From NCBI GenBank assembly GCA_963835135.1, contig CAWIEF010000002.1, positions 310,001 through 374,000 of the forward strand: DNA of 64,000 nt. The letters run 5' to 3'. Source of the DNA: JAVVHH01 sp963835135 (lineage in GTDB: Bacteria > Pseudomonadota > Alphaproteobacteria > Acetobacterales > Acetobacteraceae). Positions within the stretch are counted from its first letter, which is position 1. Each line of letters opens with the position of its first letter. Of the stretch, positions 34,669 to 44,402 are shown one piece after another. A program made the translations under genes and the position numbers. The notes beneath the pieces were generated by a model. It searched no databases and was not told where the DNA came from. It worked only from the letters and a program-made list of their open reading frames with translations.

Positions 34669-36510
34669 CTAGTCGTCGCCGGCGGTGCGCGCGGGCGGGG
34701 CACCGAAGGATCGGAGGTCGATCGAGGGCGCATCCGCACCGGTCAGGTCGCGGTCGACGATCACCAGCGGAGCATTCGCGAGCGCCGCGCCGACTGTCGC
34801 AAGATAGCGCTCGAGGCGGAACGAGGCCTCGCCCGCCGCCGCCGCCGCCCGGTCGGCCGAAAAGACCCGGCTGGCGACATCGGCCGCGCCGACGGTCTCG
34901 GCCGCGGCGCCCTCGGCGGTCAGGACCAGCTCGGCCGCCTGCTGTCGGTCGCGGGCGGCGGCGGCCAGGGCACGGCCGCGCTCGGTGGAAATCGCGGTGT
35001 TGGCCACGATCTCGGCCGCTTGCACCGCGTGATACGCATCTGCGGCGGCTGGCGGCGGGTGGATGGCCTCGATGGAGATGCCCAGGAGCGAGATGCCGCT
35101 ATCGAACGCGTCCAGCGCCGTTTGCAGCCGGGCCTGCAGACCCTCGGTCAGCGTCTCTCGGCCCGCGCCCAGCGCATCGGCCAGCTCCATGCCGGCCAAC
35201 TCGCGCACCATCAGCCGGCCCGCCTCGGACCGGACCAGTTGATCGGGCAACTCGACCGCATACGCCGCTTTGCGTGCCGAGGCCTCGTCGAGGCCGACCT
35301 GGTAGAGCACCGTCATATCGACGTTGACGGTCTGGAAGCCTTGGCGGCCATCGCTTTCGCGGCTGGCCAGCAGGTAGGATATCTCCGACGGGTGCACCTG
35401 GTCCCACAGCCGGTCGGCCGTTTGCGGGGCGGGCGCTTCGGCCGGGCTGTTCGGTTCGGCGGGCGCGCCACCCCGGAGCGGGACGGTATGGACCAGCCCG
35501 TAATCGACCCGGCGCACGCGGCCCAGCGGCCAGGGCAGCCCGAGATGGGCGCCGGGTCCCCAGACGGCCACGGGCTCTCCAAGGCGTTCGTAGATGCCGC
35601 GGCGGTCCTGCTCGACCAGCGTCACTCCGGATAGGCCCCAGGCGATGGCGCCCAGGGACAGCCCGATCGGCATCGCAGCGGAACGCGCGAAGCCGATCGC
35701 CCAACTGCGCGAGAAGTCGATCCCGAGATGGGCGTAGATCGGAGCGGCCAGCCCACCCGCCGCGAGCCGGCCGGGCTGCAGCAGCCTGGCGGACAGGCTT
35801 GCCACGGCGGCACGGGCGCGCGTGGTCGCGGGCGGTGGCAGGAACCAGGTGGCGAGTGCGCGCAGCGACAGTTCGGCGGCGATCACCGCCAGCGCCGCCC
35901 CGACAACGCTCGCCGCTGGCGCCATGTAGGGGATGCCGACAGCCACGCCGATCTGCAGCAGCCCTGCGGCCGGAAGCGTCAGCACCGGGACGTAGAGCAG
36001 CGCGCGCAGGTCCGGCGCTTCCGGCACGCTGGCCGGGCTGATGGCGTTGACCATCCGCTCGGCCACCAGAAGCGGAAAGCCGAGCACCATCGCAGCGATC
36101 CCGACCACCATGTCATGTGGTCCCGCCAGGCCGGCTTGATCCCGACCGGCGAAGAGGAGCGCGAGCGCGCACACGCCGATGCCGGGCACGATCACGCCCT
36201 GCGGCCGCCGCGCGAGGCGGCCAAGGCGGGTGCCCCACCCGAACGTCGCCCGCGCCGCAGCCATGAGCCGCGTGGCCAGCAGCCCGGCAAGTGGGACCAG
36301 CACCGCCGGCGTCGCGAGCCAAGCCACACCACGCATCCAAGGCGCCGCGAACGCCTGAGCCGCCAGCAGCGCCACGGCCACCGCCGCATACGCCACGGCC
36401 AGCGCGCCGAGCAGGCGGGCGGACCGCTCCGCATCGACCCACGGCAAACGGTCCATCAGCGATCCGGTGGACCCCTCAGGGTCCGAGGCCTGCGGCGAGA
36501 TCGCGTTCAA
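34669..36510 (-). CDS. HflK-like SPFH protein with multi-helix membrane domain (first of trio)
   Basis: 613 residues from a TTG at 36510 (ATG at 36456 is an alternative). The first ~280 residues form an added domain with about eight hydrophobic helices, not part of ordinary HflK. A further helix (MPIGLSLGAIAWGLSGV) then joins an HflK-type SPFH domain: VEQDRRGIYERLGEPVAVWG, PGAHLGLPWPLGRVRRVDYG, VDMTVLYQVGLDEASARKAA. A coiled coil rich in Ala/Glu follows. The fused polytopic domain could bind a membrane partner such as the P-type ATPase encoded downstream. It leads the SPFH-pump operon. Confidence 0.82.
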   Translation of the reverse strand: MNAISPQASDPEGSTGSLMDRLPWVDAERSARLLGALAVAYAAVAVALLAAQAFAAPWMRGVAWLATPAVLVPLAGLLATRLMAAARATFGWGTRLGRLARRPQGVIVPGIGVCALALLFAGRDQAGLAGPHDMVVGIAAMVLGFPLLVAERMVNAISPASVPEAPDLRALLYVPVLTLPAAGLLQIGVAVGIPYMAPAASVVGAALAVIAAELSLRALATWFLPPPATTRARAAVASLSARLLQPGRLAAGGLAAPIYAHLGIDFSRSWAIGFARSAAMPIGLSLGAIAWGLSGVTLVEQDRRGIYERLGEPVAVWGPGAHLGLPWPLGRVRRVDYGLVHTVPLRGGAPAEPNSPAEAPAPQTADRLWDQVHPSEISYLLASRESDGRQGFQTVNVDMTVLYQVGLDEASARKAAYAVELPDQLVRSEAGRLMVRELAGMELADALGAGRETLTEGLQARLQTALDAFDSGISLLGISIEAIHPPPAAADAYHAVQAAEIVANTAISTERGRALAAAARDRQQAAELVLTAEGAAAETVGAADVASRVFSADRAAAAAGEASFRLERYLATVGAALANAPLVIVDRDLTGADAPSIDLRSFGAPPARTAGDD

Positions 36511-36534
36511 GGCGCCAGCGGTGTCAGCCCACCG

Positions 36535-37977
36535 CTACTGAGCACACAGCATCGACCGCGGGTTCAGCGTGATCGCGCAACGGGCCACTTTGGACGACGA
36601 GAGATTGTAGGCGTTGACCAGATAGCCGGAGGCCGTCGCGTCCATGACGGTAAAGCCGTATTCGGAGCGGTCGTTGGTGGCTTGCACCATCACCGTCGGC
36701 GTACCCGTCACCCCCGGGAGGGCGTAGCTCGCGCCCGCATTGGTGCCGCTCGTGTCGGGCGTGAAGGTCTGCGGCTGCGCGCCGCTCTGGTTGTCGAGCA
36801 GCGTGCCGGAATTGCCCACCACGAGTTGCGGCGCGTAGTCGGACTTGAAGTCCACGACCTGGAACTGATGGTCGTGTCCGGAGATGAGCAGCTTGATCTG
36901 CGCGGGGACCGAACCCGGCGTCAGCATGTCGAACACCGATTGCTGCGTCGCGTCACCGCCGAGGAGATTGCCGTTCAGCTTGGCCGGACGGATGTCGTAG
37001 CTGGCCTTGTGCGTGATGTAGAATACGTTGCGATTGGCCAGCGGAGCCAGGACGGCCGAGAGTTGCGCCTTGTAGATCTCCGGTAGGGTGCGGCCGTCGG
37101 TAGAGCGGATCGTGGTGTCCGGCGCCGTCGTGTTGCTGTCGCTGCTGTCGAACATCAGCAGCGAGATCTTACCGGCCTGCACGACGTAGGGATCGGTGTA
37201 GTCGTACGGGGTGAGCGGCCCCTTGGCGCCCGGAGCGCCCATCATGGGAACGTAGGGCCCGGTGCAATCGACCGCCGCCTGATCATAGCCATGCACGTCG
37301 AGCAGGCGGAACCAGCCACGGGCGCCGCGGTTGCAGCTCTCGTGATTGCCGCGCGAGATCGCCATCGGCGCCGCGGCGATCAGGTTGGCCGCCGGGCCGA
37401 ACCAGTCGGCTTTCCAGGAGTCCCAGTTGTCGAACACGGCGTTGTTGATGCACCCGCTGAACCCAGTCGGGCAGGGCTGCTCGCGGTAGAAGAAGTCGCC
37501 GACATGGATGATCAGATCCGGCTTGAAGGTGGCGGCGTAGTTGGCCACGTACTGCAGCGGAAACTGGGTCGGGTCATTACAATTCTGGCTCGCGGCGACG
37601 GTCGCAGCGACCCGGCAGCCGGTGTCTCCGATGACCAGGATGCGTTTCGGGTTCGTCACGGGCATCTTGAGCGAGACGCCGCTGACGGTGACGGTGGTAT
37701 GTCCGAACGCCGGGACGGATGCTTCGCACATCAGCACCGGGAAGTAGGTCTTCGGCGCATCGGCCGGGGTCGTGACCGTGCCCCGCGGCGCGAGCTGCAG
37801 CGCGACGCCGTCGAGCGAAGCGACGGGGCAGCCGTTGCCGGGCGTGTCCTCGATCGCGCGAATCAACGCGGTGTCGCCGGGGCCATATTGGACCCACTGG
37901 TTCACGACAGCTGCTTCGGCCTGGCTGGCGCAGAGAACCGCGCTGGCTGCCAACAGCCTGACTGCTTTTTGGGACAA
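36535..37977 (-). CDS. secreted calcineurin-like metallophosphoesterase
   Basis: 480 residues from a TTG at 37977 with GAGA upstream. A signal peptide (VRLLAASAVLCASQAEA) precedes a purple-acid-phosphatase-like fold. Metal motifs are in order: ILVIGDTGC, IIHVGDFFYRE, ISRGNHES, and LLISGHDHQFQ. Several cysteine pairs are consistent with a periplasmic or extracellular location. The likely reaction is phosphomonoester or diester hydrolysis. It ends 24 bases before the SPFH operon and may be co-transcribed with it. Confidence 0.85.
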   Translation of the reverse strand: MSQKAVRLLAASAVLCASQAEAAVVNQWVQYGPGDTALIRAIEDTPGNGCPVASLDGVALQLAPRGTVTTPADAPKTYFPVLMCEASVPAFGHTTVTVSGVSLKMPVTNPKRILVIGDTGCRVAATVAASQNCNDPTQFPLQYVANYAATFKPDLIIHVGDFFYREQPCPTGFSGCINNAVFDNWDSWKADWFGPAANLIAAAPMAISRGNHESCNRGARGWFRLLDVHGYDQAAVDCTGPYVPMMGAPGAKGPLTPYDYTDPYVVQAGKISLLMFDSSDSNTTAPDTTIRSTDGRTLPEIYKAQLSAVLAPLANRNVFYITHKASYDIRPAKLNGNLLGGDATQQSVFDMLTPGSVPAQIKLLISGHDHQFQVVDFKSDYAPQLVVGNSGTLLDNQSGAQPQTFTPDTSGTNAGASYALPGVTGTPTVMVQATNDRSEYGFTVMDATASGYLVNAYNLSSSKVARCAITLNPRSMLCAQ

Positions 37978-38279
37978 GGCTTTTCTCGCAACAAACTTGA
38001 ACGTTTATAGGAAGCCGGCGAAGCGCGGACATTGACCGTTTCATGACGCTTTGCAGCCTTAGAGTTCGCGTCTTGCGCGCGGCGCGGCCGCCCGCGTCGG
38101 CTTTCCGCCGCCCGTCCGAGCGCCACGACGCCTTGGTGACCTGCTCGTCGCCTGAGCAGTTGGCTCGGACGCAGCATGTTTCGGAAGCCCTCGACACGCC
38201 GGCGCCGCCAGCGTGCCCCTGGCACGAGCGTTGTCAGTGGCTCGGTCTTTGCTTATCCGGAGACTGTCCCGAGAGGAGA
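37978..38279. other. intergenic region between divergent genes, no feature recognised
   Basis: 302 bases between the metallophosphoesterase and the amino-acid binding-protein gene. Reading frames crossing it have no family resemblance and mixed composition. It presumably holds the two divergent promoters. A strong GAGAGGAGA ribosome site at its right edge (38271-38279) serves the plus-strand gene. Confidence 0.4.
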
Positions 38280-39107
38280 ATGACCGTGCGCTCGCCTTAC
38301 CTTGCCGCCTTCATCGCGTGGATGATCCCGGTTTGCGCGGGGGCGCAGTGCACCAGCAGGGTCGCCGCCGCCGACCTGGTCACGCCGGGGACGATCCAGC
38401 TCGCCATCAACCCGACCTTGCCGCCGCAACAATTCGTCGACGACAAGGGCGAGTTGCAGGGGCTCAACGTCGAGCTGGGCCGCGAACTCGGGACGCGGCT
38501 GTGCCTGAAGACCGAGTTCGTGCGTATGGATTTCCCGGCCATGGTGCCCGCGCTGAAGGCGGCGCGGTTCGACGCGATCGATACCGGCATGTTCTGGACC
38601 GAAGAGCGCTCGCGCCTGATGTACATGGTTCCGTACGCGCAGCAAGCGATCGGCGTGTTCGCGATGGCGTCGTCCAACCTGGCGGTCAAGTCGTTCGACG
38701 ATCTGGCTGGCAAGGTCGGCGCCATCGAGATCGGAACCTACCAGGAGCGCAAGGCGAAGGAGGCCAACGAGGATTTGGTCAAGCGGGGCCTGAAGCCGCT
38801 CGACCTGCGCACGTTCAGCACCGCGACCGAGGCGACGGCGGCGTTGCGGGCCGGGCAAGTGGACGTGGTCATCATCGTGGAGGACGCGGCCCGCGCGATC
38901 AGCAAGCAGCGGGGCATGCAGCTGCTGCTGACGGGCTTCGGCGGCACCGACATCACTTTTGGTTTTCGCAACAAGACCGTCGCCGAAGCCGCTGTGACGG
39001 CGTTCAAGCAGATCCGGGCCGACGGAACTTATGACAAGATCTTCGACCAGTTCGGGCTGGCCAAGCTGAAGGGTGACTTCGAAATCCGTGGACCCGGCCC
39101 GCAATAA
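38280..39107 (+). CDS. amino-acid-type ABC transporter substrate-binding protein
   Basis: 275 residues from the ATG at 38280 behind GAGAGGAGA. Signal peptide: YLAAFIAWMIPVCAGAQC. The family-3 binding-protein fold is shown by QFVDDKGELQGLNVELGREL, DFPAMVPALKAARFDAIDTG, the EERSRLMYMVPYAQQAIGV hinge and VGAIEIGTYQERKAKEA. It is the first of a three-gene set with a permease and a DapA-family enzyme. No ATPase gene accompanies it, so the importer must borrow one. The ligand is probably an amino-acid derivative processed by the adjacent enzymes. Confidence 0.9.
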   Translation: MTVRSPYLAAFIAWMIPVCAGAQCTSRVAAADLVTPGTIQLAINPTLPPQQFVDDKGELQGLNVELGRELGTRLCLKTEFVRMDFPAMVPALKAARFDAIDTGMFWTEERSRLMYMVPYAQQAIGVFAMASSNLAVKSFDDLAGKVGAIEIGTYQERKAKEANEDLVKRGLKPLDLRTFSTATEATAALRAGQVDVVIIVEDAARAISKQRGMQLLLTGFGGTDITFGFRNKTVAEAAVTAFKQIRADGTYDKIFDQFGLAKLKGDFEIRGPGPQ

Positions 39108-39119
39108 ACTTCCAGCGCC

Positions 39120-39809
39120 ATGTTCGATTTCGGCGCGTTCCTCGGCTATTTCGACAACCGCTTCCTGCTCGGTGGCGCAGCGATCACCGTCGGGCTCACC
39201 TTGGCATCGCTGGCGGGTGGCCTCGTCCTGGGAATGCTGCTCGCGCTGCTGCGGGCGCAGGGCGGGCTCGTAGGCCGGGCCGCGTCACTTTATGTTTGGG
39301 CGTTCCGGGGCACGCCGCTGCTGGTGCAACTCGTCATCATCTACACCGGGTTGCCGCAGGTCGGCCTGAAGTTCGGCGTGCTGGTCTCGGCCCTGCTCGC
39401 GCTGACGCTGAACGAGGCGGCCTATCTGAGCGAGATTATTCGGGCCGGGTTCTCGGGCGTCGCGCCGGGACAGTGGGACGCGGCCAAGGCGCTCGGGTTC
39501 GGCCGGATCGCAACGATCCGCCTGGTCACGCTGCCGCAGGCGTTCCGCATCATCATCCCGCCGCTCGGCAACAGCGTGAACGGGCTGCTCAAGGCGACCA
39601 GCATCACATCGGTAATCTCGATGGAGGAGTTGATGCGGCGCAGCCAGATGATCATGCAGCTCAAGTTTGACGTGCTGGAGGTCTACTGCGTGGCGGCGGT
39701 CTATTACCTGGCCCTGACCACGCTCTGGGATTTCGTGCAGCGGGCGCTGGAGCGGCGGTTCGGCCGTGGCTACGCGATCGCCGCTGTGCCGGTGGCAGCC
39801 TCGGCGTGA
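39120..39809 (+). CDS. amino-acid ABC transporter permease
   Basis: 229-residue His/Glu/Gln/Arg/opine-type permease with about five membrane helices, the motif LYVWAFRGTPLLVQLVIIYT, the coupling loop AYLSEIIRAGFSGVAPGQWD and LPQAFRIIIPPLGNSVNGLL. It starts 12 bases after the binding protein and its TGA overlaps the GTG of the DapA-like gene. Partner ATPase not present nearby. Confidence 0.92.
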   Translation: MFDFGAFLGYFDNRFLLGGAAITVGLTLASLAGGLVLGMLLALLRAQGGLVGRAASLYVWAFRGTPLLVQLVIIYTGLPQVGLKFGVLVSALLALTLNEAAYLSEIIRAGFSGVAPGQWDAAKALGFGRIATIRLVTLPQAFRIIIPPLGNSVNGLLKATSITSVISMEELMRRSQMIMQLKFDVLEVYCVAAVYYLALTTLWDFVQRALERRFGRGYAIAAVPVAASA

Positions 39810-40723
39810 GCGCCTGGCACGGCGTTTATCCGAGCACGGTGCTGCCGATGCGGGCCGACTTCGCGCCCGATTGGGACGCCTATGCCGCGCATACCGCCGC
39901 GTGCGGGCTGTGGCCCGGGATCGCCGGCGTGCTCTGCAACGGTCACGCCGGGGAGAACGCCCTCATCACGCCGGCCGAGAAACGGCGCGCCGTGGCGGAG
40001 ACGGTGGCTGTCGTCGGGGCGAGCCGGAGGGTGGTCGCGGGCGTCAACCAGGAGAGTAGTCTCGAAGCGGCGCGCGAGGCGGCGGCTGCGATGGAGGCGG
40101 GGACGGACGCGATCATGGTGTTCCCGCCAAACGGTTTCGCGCTCGCGCCCGACGCGGAGATCGCGGTCCGGCACCACGACATCATCGCCCGCGCCGTCCC
40201 TGGCGCGCCGCTGTTCCTGTTCCAGGCGAGCCACGCGGCCGGCCACCTCGCCTACACGCCCGAGGTGCTGGATCGGCTGCTGGAGGTACCAGGCATCGTC
40301 GGGATCAAGGAGGGCGGCTGGGAGGTGAACCGCTATGACGCGCTGCGCCGCCGGGTCAAAAGGCGGCGCCCGGAGGTGGCGGTGCTGGCGAGCGGCGACG
40401 AGCATCTGCTGGCCTGCATGGTGCATGGCAGCGATGGCAGCATGGTGTCGCTGGCCGACATCGTGCCGGGCGACATCCTGGAGCTCGACGCTGCGGTGCG
40501 CCGGTCCGACCTGGTGACGGCGCGCATGCTCCATGTGCGGATCGAGCCGCTGGCGGACGCGATCTACGGGCAGGAGCCGGGCGGCCGCGCCACTGCCCGC
40601 ATCAAATGGTGCCTGGCCCGGCTCGGGCGTATTCCCGACCCGGCCCTGCGTCCGCCCGCGAGCCCAGTCGGCGCGGCGGAGGCGGCCATGCTCGATGCCG
40701 CGCTGCGCGAGGCCGGGCTATAG
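39806..40723 (+). CDS. DapA-family lyase/deaminase, atypical active site
   Basis: 305-residue TIM-barrel of the dihydrodipicolinate-synthase family, starting with GTG at 39806 inside the permease stop. The Schiff-base lysine is present in GIVGIKEGGWEVNRY, but the family tyrosine region reads PLFLFQASHAAG instead of the usual YN-P form seen in the second DapA-like protein at 43526. The reaction is therefore probably not classical DHDPS. In hydroxyproline catabolism a DapA relative deaminates pyrroline-4-hydroxy-2-carboxylate, which would fit the HcnABC-type dehydrogenase next door. Its TAG and the opposite gene's TAG share the palindrome CTATAG at 40718-40723. Confidence 0.85.
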   Translation: MSAWHGVYPSTVLPMRADFAPDWDAYAAHTAACGLWPGIAGVLCNGHAGENALITPAEKRRAVAETVAVVGASRRVVAGVNQESSLEAAREAAAAMEAGTDAIMVFPPNGFALAPDAEIAVRHHDIIARAVPGAPLFLFQASHAAGHLAYTPEVLDRLLEVPGIVGIKEGGWEVNRYDALRRRVKRRRPEVAVLASGDEHLLACMVHGSDGSMVSLADIVPGDILELDAAVRRSDLVTARMLHVRIEPLADAIYGQEPGGRATARIKWCLARLGRIPDPALRPPASPVGAAEAAMLDAALREAGL

Positions 40724-43476
40724 CGCAAAGGCGGGCGGCAAGGGCGCGCCGGTGCGGATCGCGTCGGCCAGCATGCGACCGATGATGGGCCCCAACGTGT
40801 AGCCGTTGCCCGTCATGGCGTGAAACAGGCCGGGCTGGCCGGGGGTCGCGCTGATCAGCGGCGGGCGGCTCTGGTTGGGAGCCAAACCGGTCCAGGCGCG
40901 GGCCATGTGCAGCGGGCGCAAGCCCGGCAGGGCGCGGCAGGCTAGAGCGAGGTTGCCTTCGATGCTGTCGCGCCGAACCTGCGCCGCACCGTTGCCGTCG
41001 AGCGTGCCGGGCCAGCCGCCGCCGATTAGGACGTGGCCGCCATCGCCCTGCTTGAGCGAGAGATGCCGGCCGGTCCAGGCGACCAGTTGGCGCAGCATAA
41101 TCGGCCCGGGTGCGGTCGCGATCACTTGCTGGACTAGCCCGTGCCCCGGTACGTCGACGCCGGCGAACCGGCCGACCCGCATCGCCTGAACGCCGGCCGT
41201 GTTCACGACCGTTCCGGCCCTCACCCCGCCCGCCGCCGTCCTGACCAACCAACCCGAGCCGGCGCGCTCCAACCCGGTGACCTCGACCCCGCCGGCGACG
41301 CGCACGCCGGCCCGGCGCGCGAGAGAGAGCAACGCCATGGTGCCGCGCAACGGGTCCCCTTGCCCCTCGGGCGGGCAGAGCGACGCGCCGGCGAACGCAC
41401 CGGCCAGGCCAGGGGCGATCGCGCGCAGCTCTGCCGGCCCGACGACCTCGGCCGGAATGCCGCGCGACCGCTCGAAGGCGGCTTTGGACCGCAGCAGCGT
41501 CATCTCGGCGCCCGTCTCCGCCAGGATGAGGCCGCCCTCGGTGCGCAGACCCAGGTCTTCTCCGGCGTCGGCCGCCAAGGCCCGCCACAGGGCGATGCTG
41601 GCCGGACCGAGCGGCAGCGCCTCCGCCATCGGGCCACCGCCGTCGGCCGCATACACATAGGGTACGAGCTGGACGTGCAGGCTGCCCGCATTGGCCGTGC
41701 TGGCGGCCACGCCGGGCTCGCCGCGATCGAGCAACAGCACGTCGCTGCCGTCGCGCGCCAGGTAGAGCGCCGTTGACAGGCCGAGGAGGCCGCCGCCGAC
41801 GACGACGATCTCGGCGTCGCCCGGCGGCGCGGCGGGGGCGGCGGTGGTCCATCGCAGCAGCGGCGGCGCCGCCACCACGTGGTCCGACGGGTCCGGCCGG
41901 TCCGCCAGGATCGCGGCGGCCGGGACAGGGCGGAGCGGCAGGCGCGGCGCGGCGAACCCGGCCTCGCTCGTGGCGCCGGTCATCCGGACCAGCGTGGCGC
42001 CGCAGAAACGGCCGGCGCACAACCCCATGCCGGCGCGAGTGGCGCGTTTGAGCGTGGCGAGCGAGGCGGCGCCGCCAGCTATCGCCCGGCGGAGGGCGCC
42101 CGCTGTGACGGCTTCGCAGCGGCAGACCACGGTGTCGTCTGGAAGAGCCTTCGGGTCGAGTGGACGGGCGGCGAAGCCGTGCCACAGGGCGCGCTGGAAG
42201 CGCTCGGCGCGGCGCAGCGCGGCGCGCGGCGGATGCGGCGTGCGATGACCGAGGTCGTTGGCCGCGGCGAGGCCGGCGATGCGGCCGCGATGCAGCGCCA
42301 CGCGTGCACCGCCCATCTGCGCCCCGTCGCCGACGGCGAACACGCCCGGCAGGCTCGTGCGGCCGTCCTCGTCGGTCACGGTCTCCAATCGCCCCGCGAC
42401 GGTCCGATGCGCCGCCCCGAGCGCCCGCGCCATGCCGGTCTCGGCCTGGAAGCCCCAGTTGGTCGCGACGGCGTCGGCGGCGATGACGTCGCTGCCGTGC
42501 GGCCCTTCGATCGCCAACGCCTCGACCCTGTCGCTGCCGAGGACGGCCGTGGGCCGCGTCCGCCAAAGCACCGGCACACCCGCCCGGCGCAGGCATCGCA
42601 TGATGATGAGCCCATCCCAGGCCCGGGCGGGCGAATGGCGGGCAAGGTCGAGTCCGGCAGGCTCGGCCGCCGCTTCGACGACGGCGGCCACCGCCCGCCC
42701 GCCCGCACGAGTTCAGCCGCCACCTGCAGGTTCAACGGTCCGTTGCCGGCGACCACGACCCGCTCGCCGGGGCTCACGCGATAGCTGCGGACCAGTCCTT
42801 GCAAGGCTCCGGTGGTCATGCAGCCCGGCAGCGTCCAGCCCGGCAGCGGCACCGGCAACTCGTGGGCGCCGGTGGCCAGGATGAGGCGGCGGGGCCGCAC
42901 CGTCCACCGGGTCTCGCCATCGGTTGCGGCGATCTCCGGACCGGGGAACGCGCCCCATGCCATGGCTCGCAGCGTCGGAACGGCTGCGGCGCGGACGCGG
43001 AGGCGATCGGCCAGGCGGCTCTGCGGATCAGCGACGGCGGCCGGCTTGAAATACTGGCCGCCGAGCGACGCGCGCTCGTCGAGCAGCAGCACGTCGGCCC
43101 CGGACTCCTGCGCGGCGATCGCAGCGGCCAGGCCGGCCGGGCCACCGCCAACGACCAACACTCCGGGTTCAAGCTGCCGGGCTGGGAGCGCGGCGTCATT
43201 CTGCGTCGCCAGCTCCGGCCCGATCCGCATGCCGTCGCGGACCATCGTCATGCAGGCGCGCTGGCCGGCCTTGCCATCGATGGTAACGATGCAGTCGAAA
43301 CAAGCGCCCATGCCGCAATGCACGCCGCGGGGCGCGCCGTCGGCATGCTGGCGCACCGTCAGGCGCCCGGCGCCGGTGAGGGCGGCCGCGACGGTCTCGC
43401 CGGCGCGCGCCGGGACGGGCTCGCCCTCGACATCGATGAAAATGGAACGGCGCGGCCGCTTGTCGATCAGGCGCAT
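40718..43476 (-). CDS. HcnA-HcnB-HcnC-type fused iron-sulfur flavoprotein dehydrogenase, one-base frameshift
   Basis: With one base restored in the CCCG-repeat at 42691-42706, a single 919-residue protein results. Order: 2Fe-2S ferredoxin domain (about 1-90; HCGMGACFDCIVTIDG, RACMT); FAD/NAD disulfide-type domain (about 100-440; VLVVGGGPAGLAAAIAA, FAVGDGAQMGG); BFD-like 2Fe-2S (VVCRCEAVTAGAL ... LCAGRFCGATL); DAO-type FAD domain (about 540-919; IVVVGGGLLGLSTALYLARD). These are normally three proteins, as in HCN synthase, D-hydroxyproline dehydrogenase and opine oxidases. It probably oxidises an imported imino/amino acid at the inner membrane face. Start taken as ATG 43476; ATGs at 43524/43527 are possible. 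Confidence 0.8.
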
Positions 43477-43525
43477 CGGCGGCAGGGTCGCATGGTGCCC
43501 GTACCGCGGCAAAGGGTAAGACATC

Positions 43526-44402
43526 ATGGCCGAGCCGTTCCGCGGCACCTACACCGTCCTGGTCACTCCGTTCAGCCCGGATGGCGCGCAGGTCGACCTG
43601 GCGGCGCTCGAGCGACTAGTCGAGTTCCAAATCGCCGAGGGGATCAACGGCTTGATCCCGCTGGGTTCGACCGGCGAGTTCCTGTCGGTCGACCGCGAGG
43701 AGCGGACGGCGATCGTGACGACGACGGTGCGGGCGGCACGGGGCCGGGTCCCGGTTCTGATCGGCACCGGCGCGGAAGACACGCGCGAGGCGGTGCGGCA
43801 ATCGCGCGAGGCCGACGCGCTCGGGGCGGACGGCGTGCTGGTGATCCCGCCCTTCTACAGCGTGCCGACGGACGATGAGCTCTACGTCCATTACAAGGCC
43901 ATCGCCGATGCGATCGGCATCCCCGTCATGGTCTACAACAACCCGGCGACCGCGAACGTCGATCTCGGCCCGGCATTGCTGGCCCGGCTCTCGACGATTG
44001 CGGGCTGCCGCTACGTCAAGGAGAGCACCCTCGAAGTGACGCGGGTGCGCGACATCGTGGCCGCGGTGGACGGGCGGATGGACGTCTTCGCCGGCGTGCT
44101 GGGCTACGAGAGTGCCTGGCTGGGGGCGGTTGGCTGGGTCGCAGTCTGCAGCAACGTCTTGCCGCGGCTATCGGCAGACATGTTTCGGGCCGCCGCGGCA
44201 GGCGACCGCGAGACGGCGTTGCCGCTATATCGTCGCCTGGCGCCGCTGCTGCCCTGGGTGGGCGGACCGCGCTACGTCAGCGGGACCAAGGCGGCGCTGG
44301 AGATGACGGGCCGGCCGATGGGCCCGCCGCGGCCGCCGCGGTTGGCGCTGCCGCGCGAGGACTGGCCGGCGCTGCAGACGGGTACTGGATGGGCTAGCCT
44401 GA
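43526..44402 (+). CDS. DapA-family aldolase/lyase, one-base frameshift at the 3' end
   Basis: 291 residues once one G in the GGG at 44380-44382 is removed. Canonical DHDPS-fold features: VTPFSPDGAQVDLAALERLV, LGSTGEFLSVDREER, ADGVLVIPPFYSVP, the catalytic tyrosine in VMVYNNPATAN and the Schiff-base lysine in YVKESTLEV. As sequenced, the extra G removes the stop and makes the frame run on into the next gene. Corrected, the C-terminus becomes LQTVLDGLA and its TGA overlaps the next ATG (TGATG). Substrate unknown; with the HcnABC-type dehydrogenase diverging from it, an imino/keto acid is likely. Confidence 0.8.

Noticed and set aside
37978..38279. N-terminal extension of the amino-acid binding protein from 38043
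   Set aside because: No signal-peptide or domain sense before the ATG at 38280, which has both a strong ribosome site and a proper signal peptide.
42691..42706. CCCG tandem repeats as a possible phase-variation tract
   Set aside because: Only three to four units, too short for typical slipped-strand switching, and other indels in the window are not in repeats; sequencing error is simpler, though slippage is not excluded.
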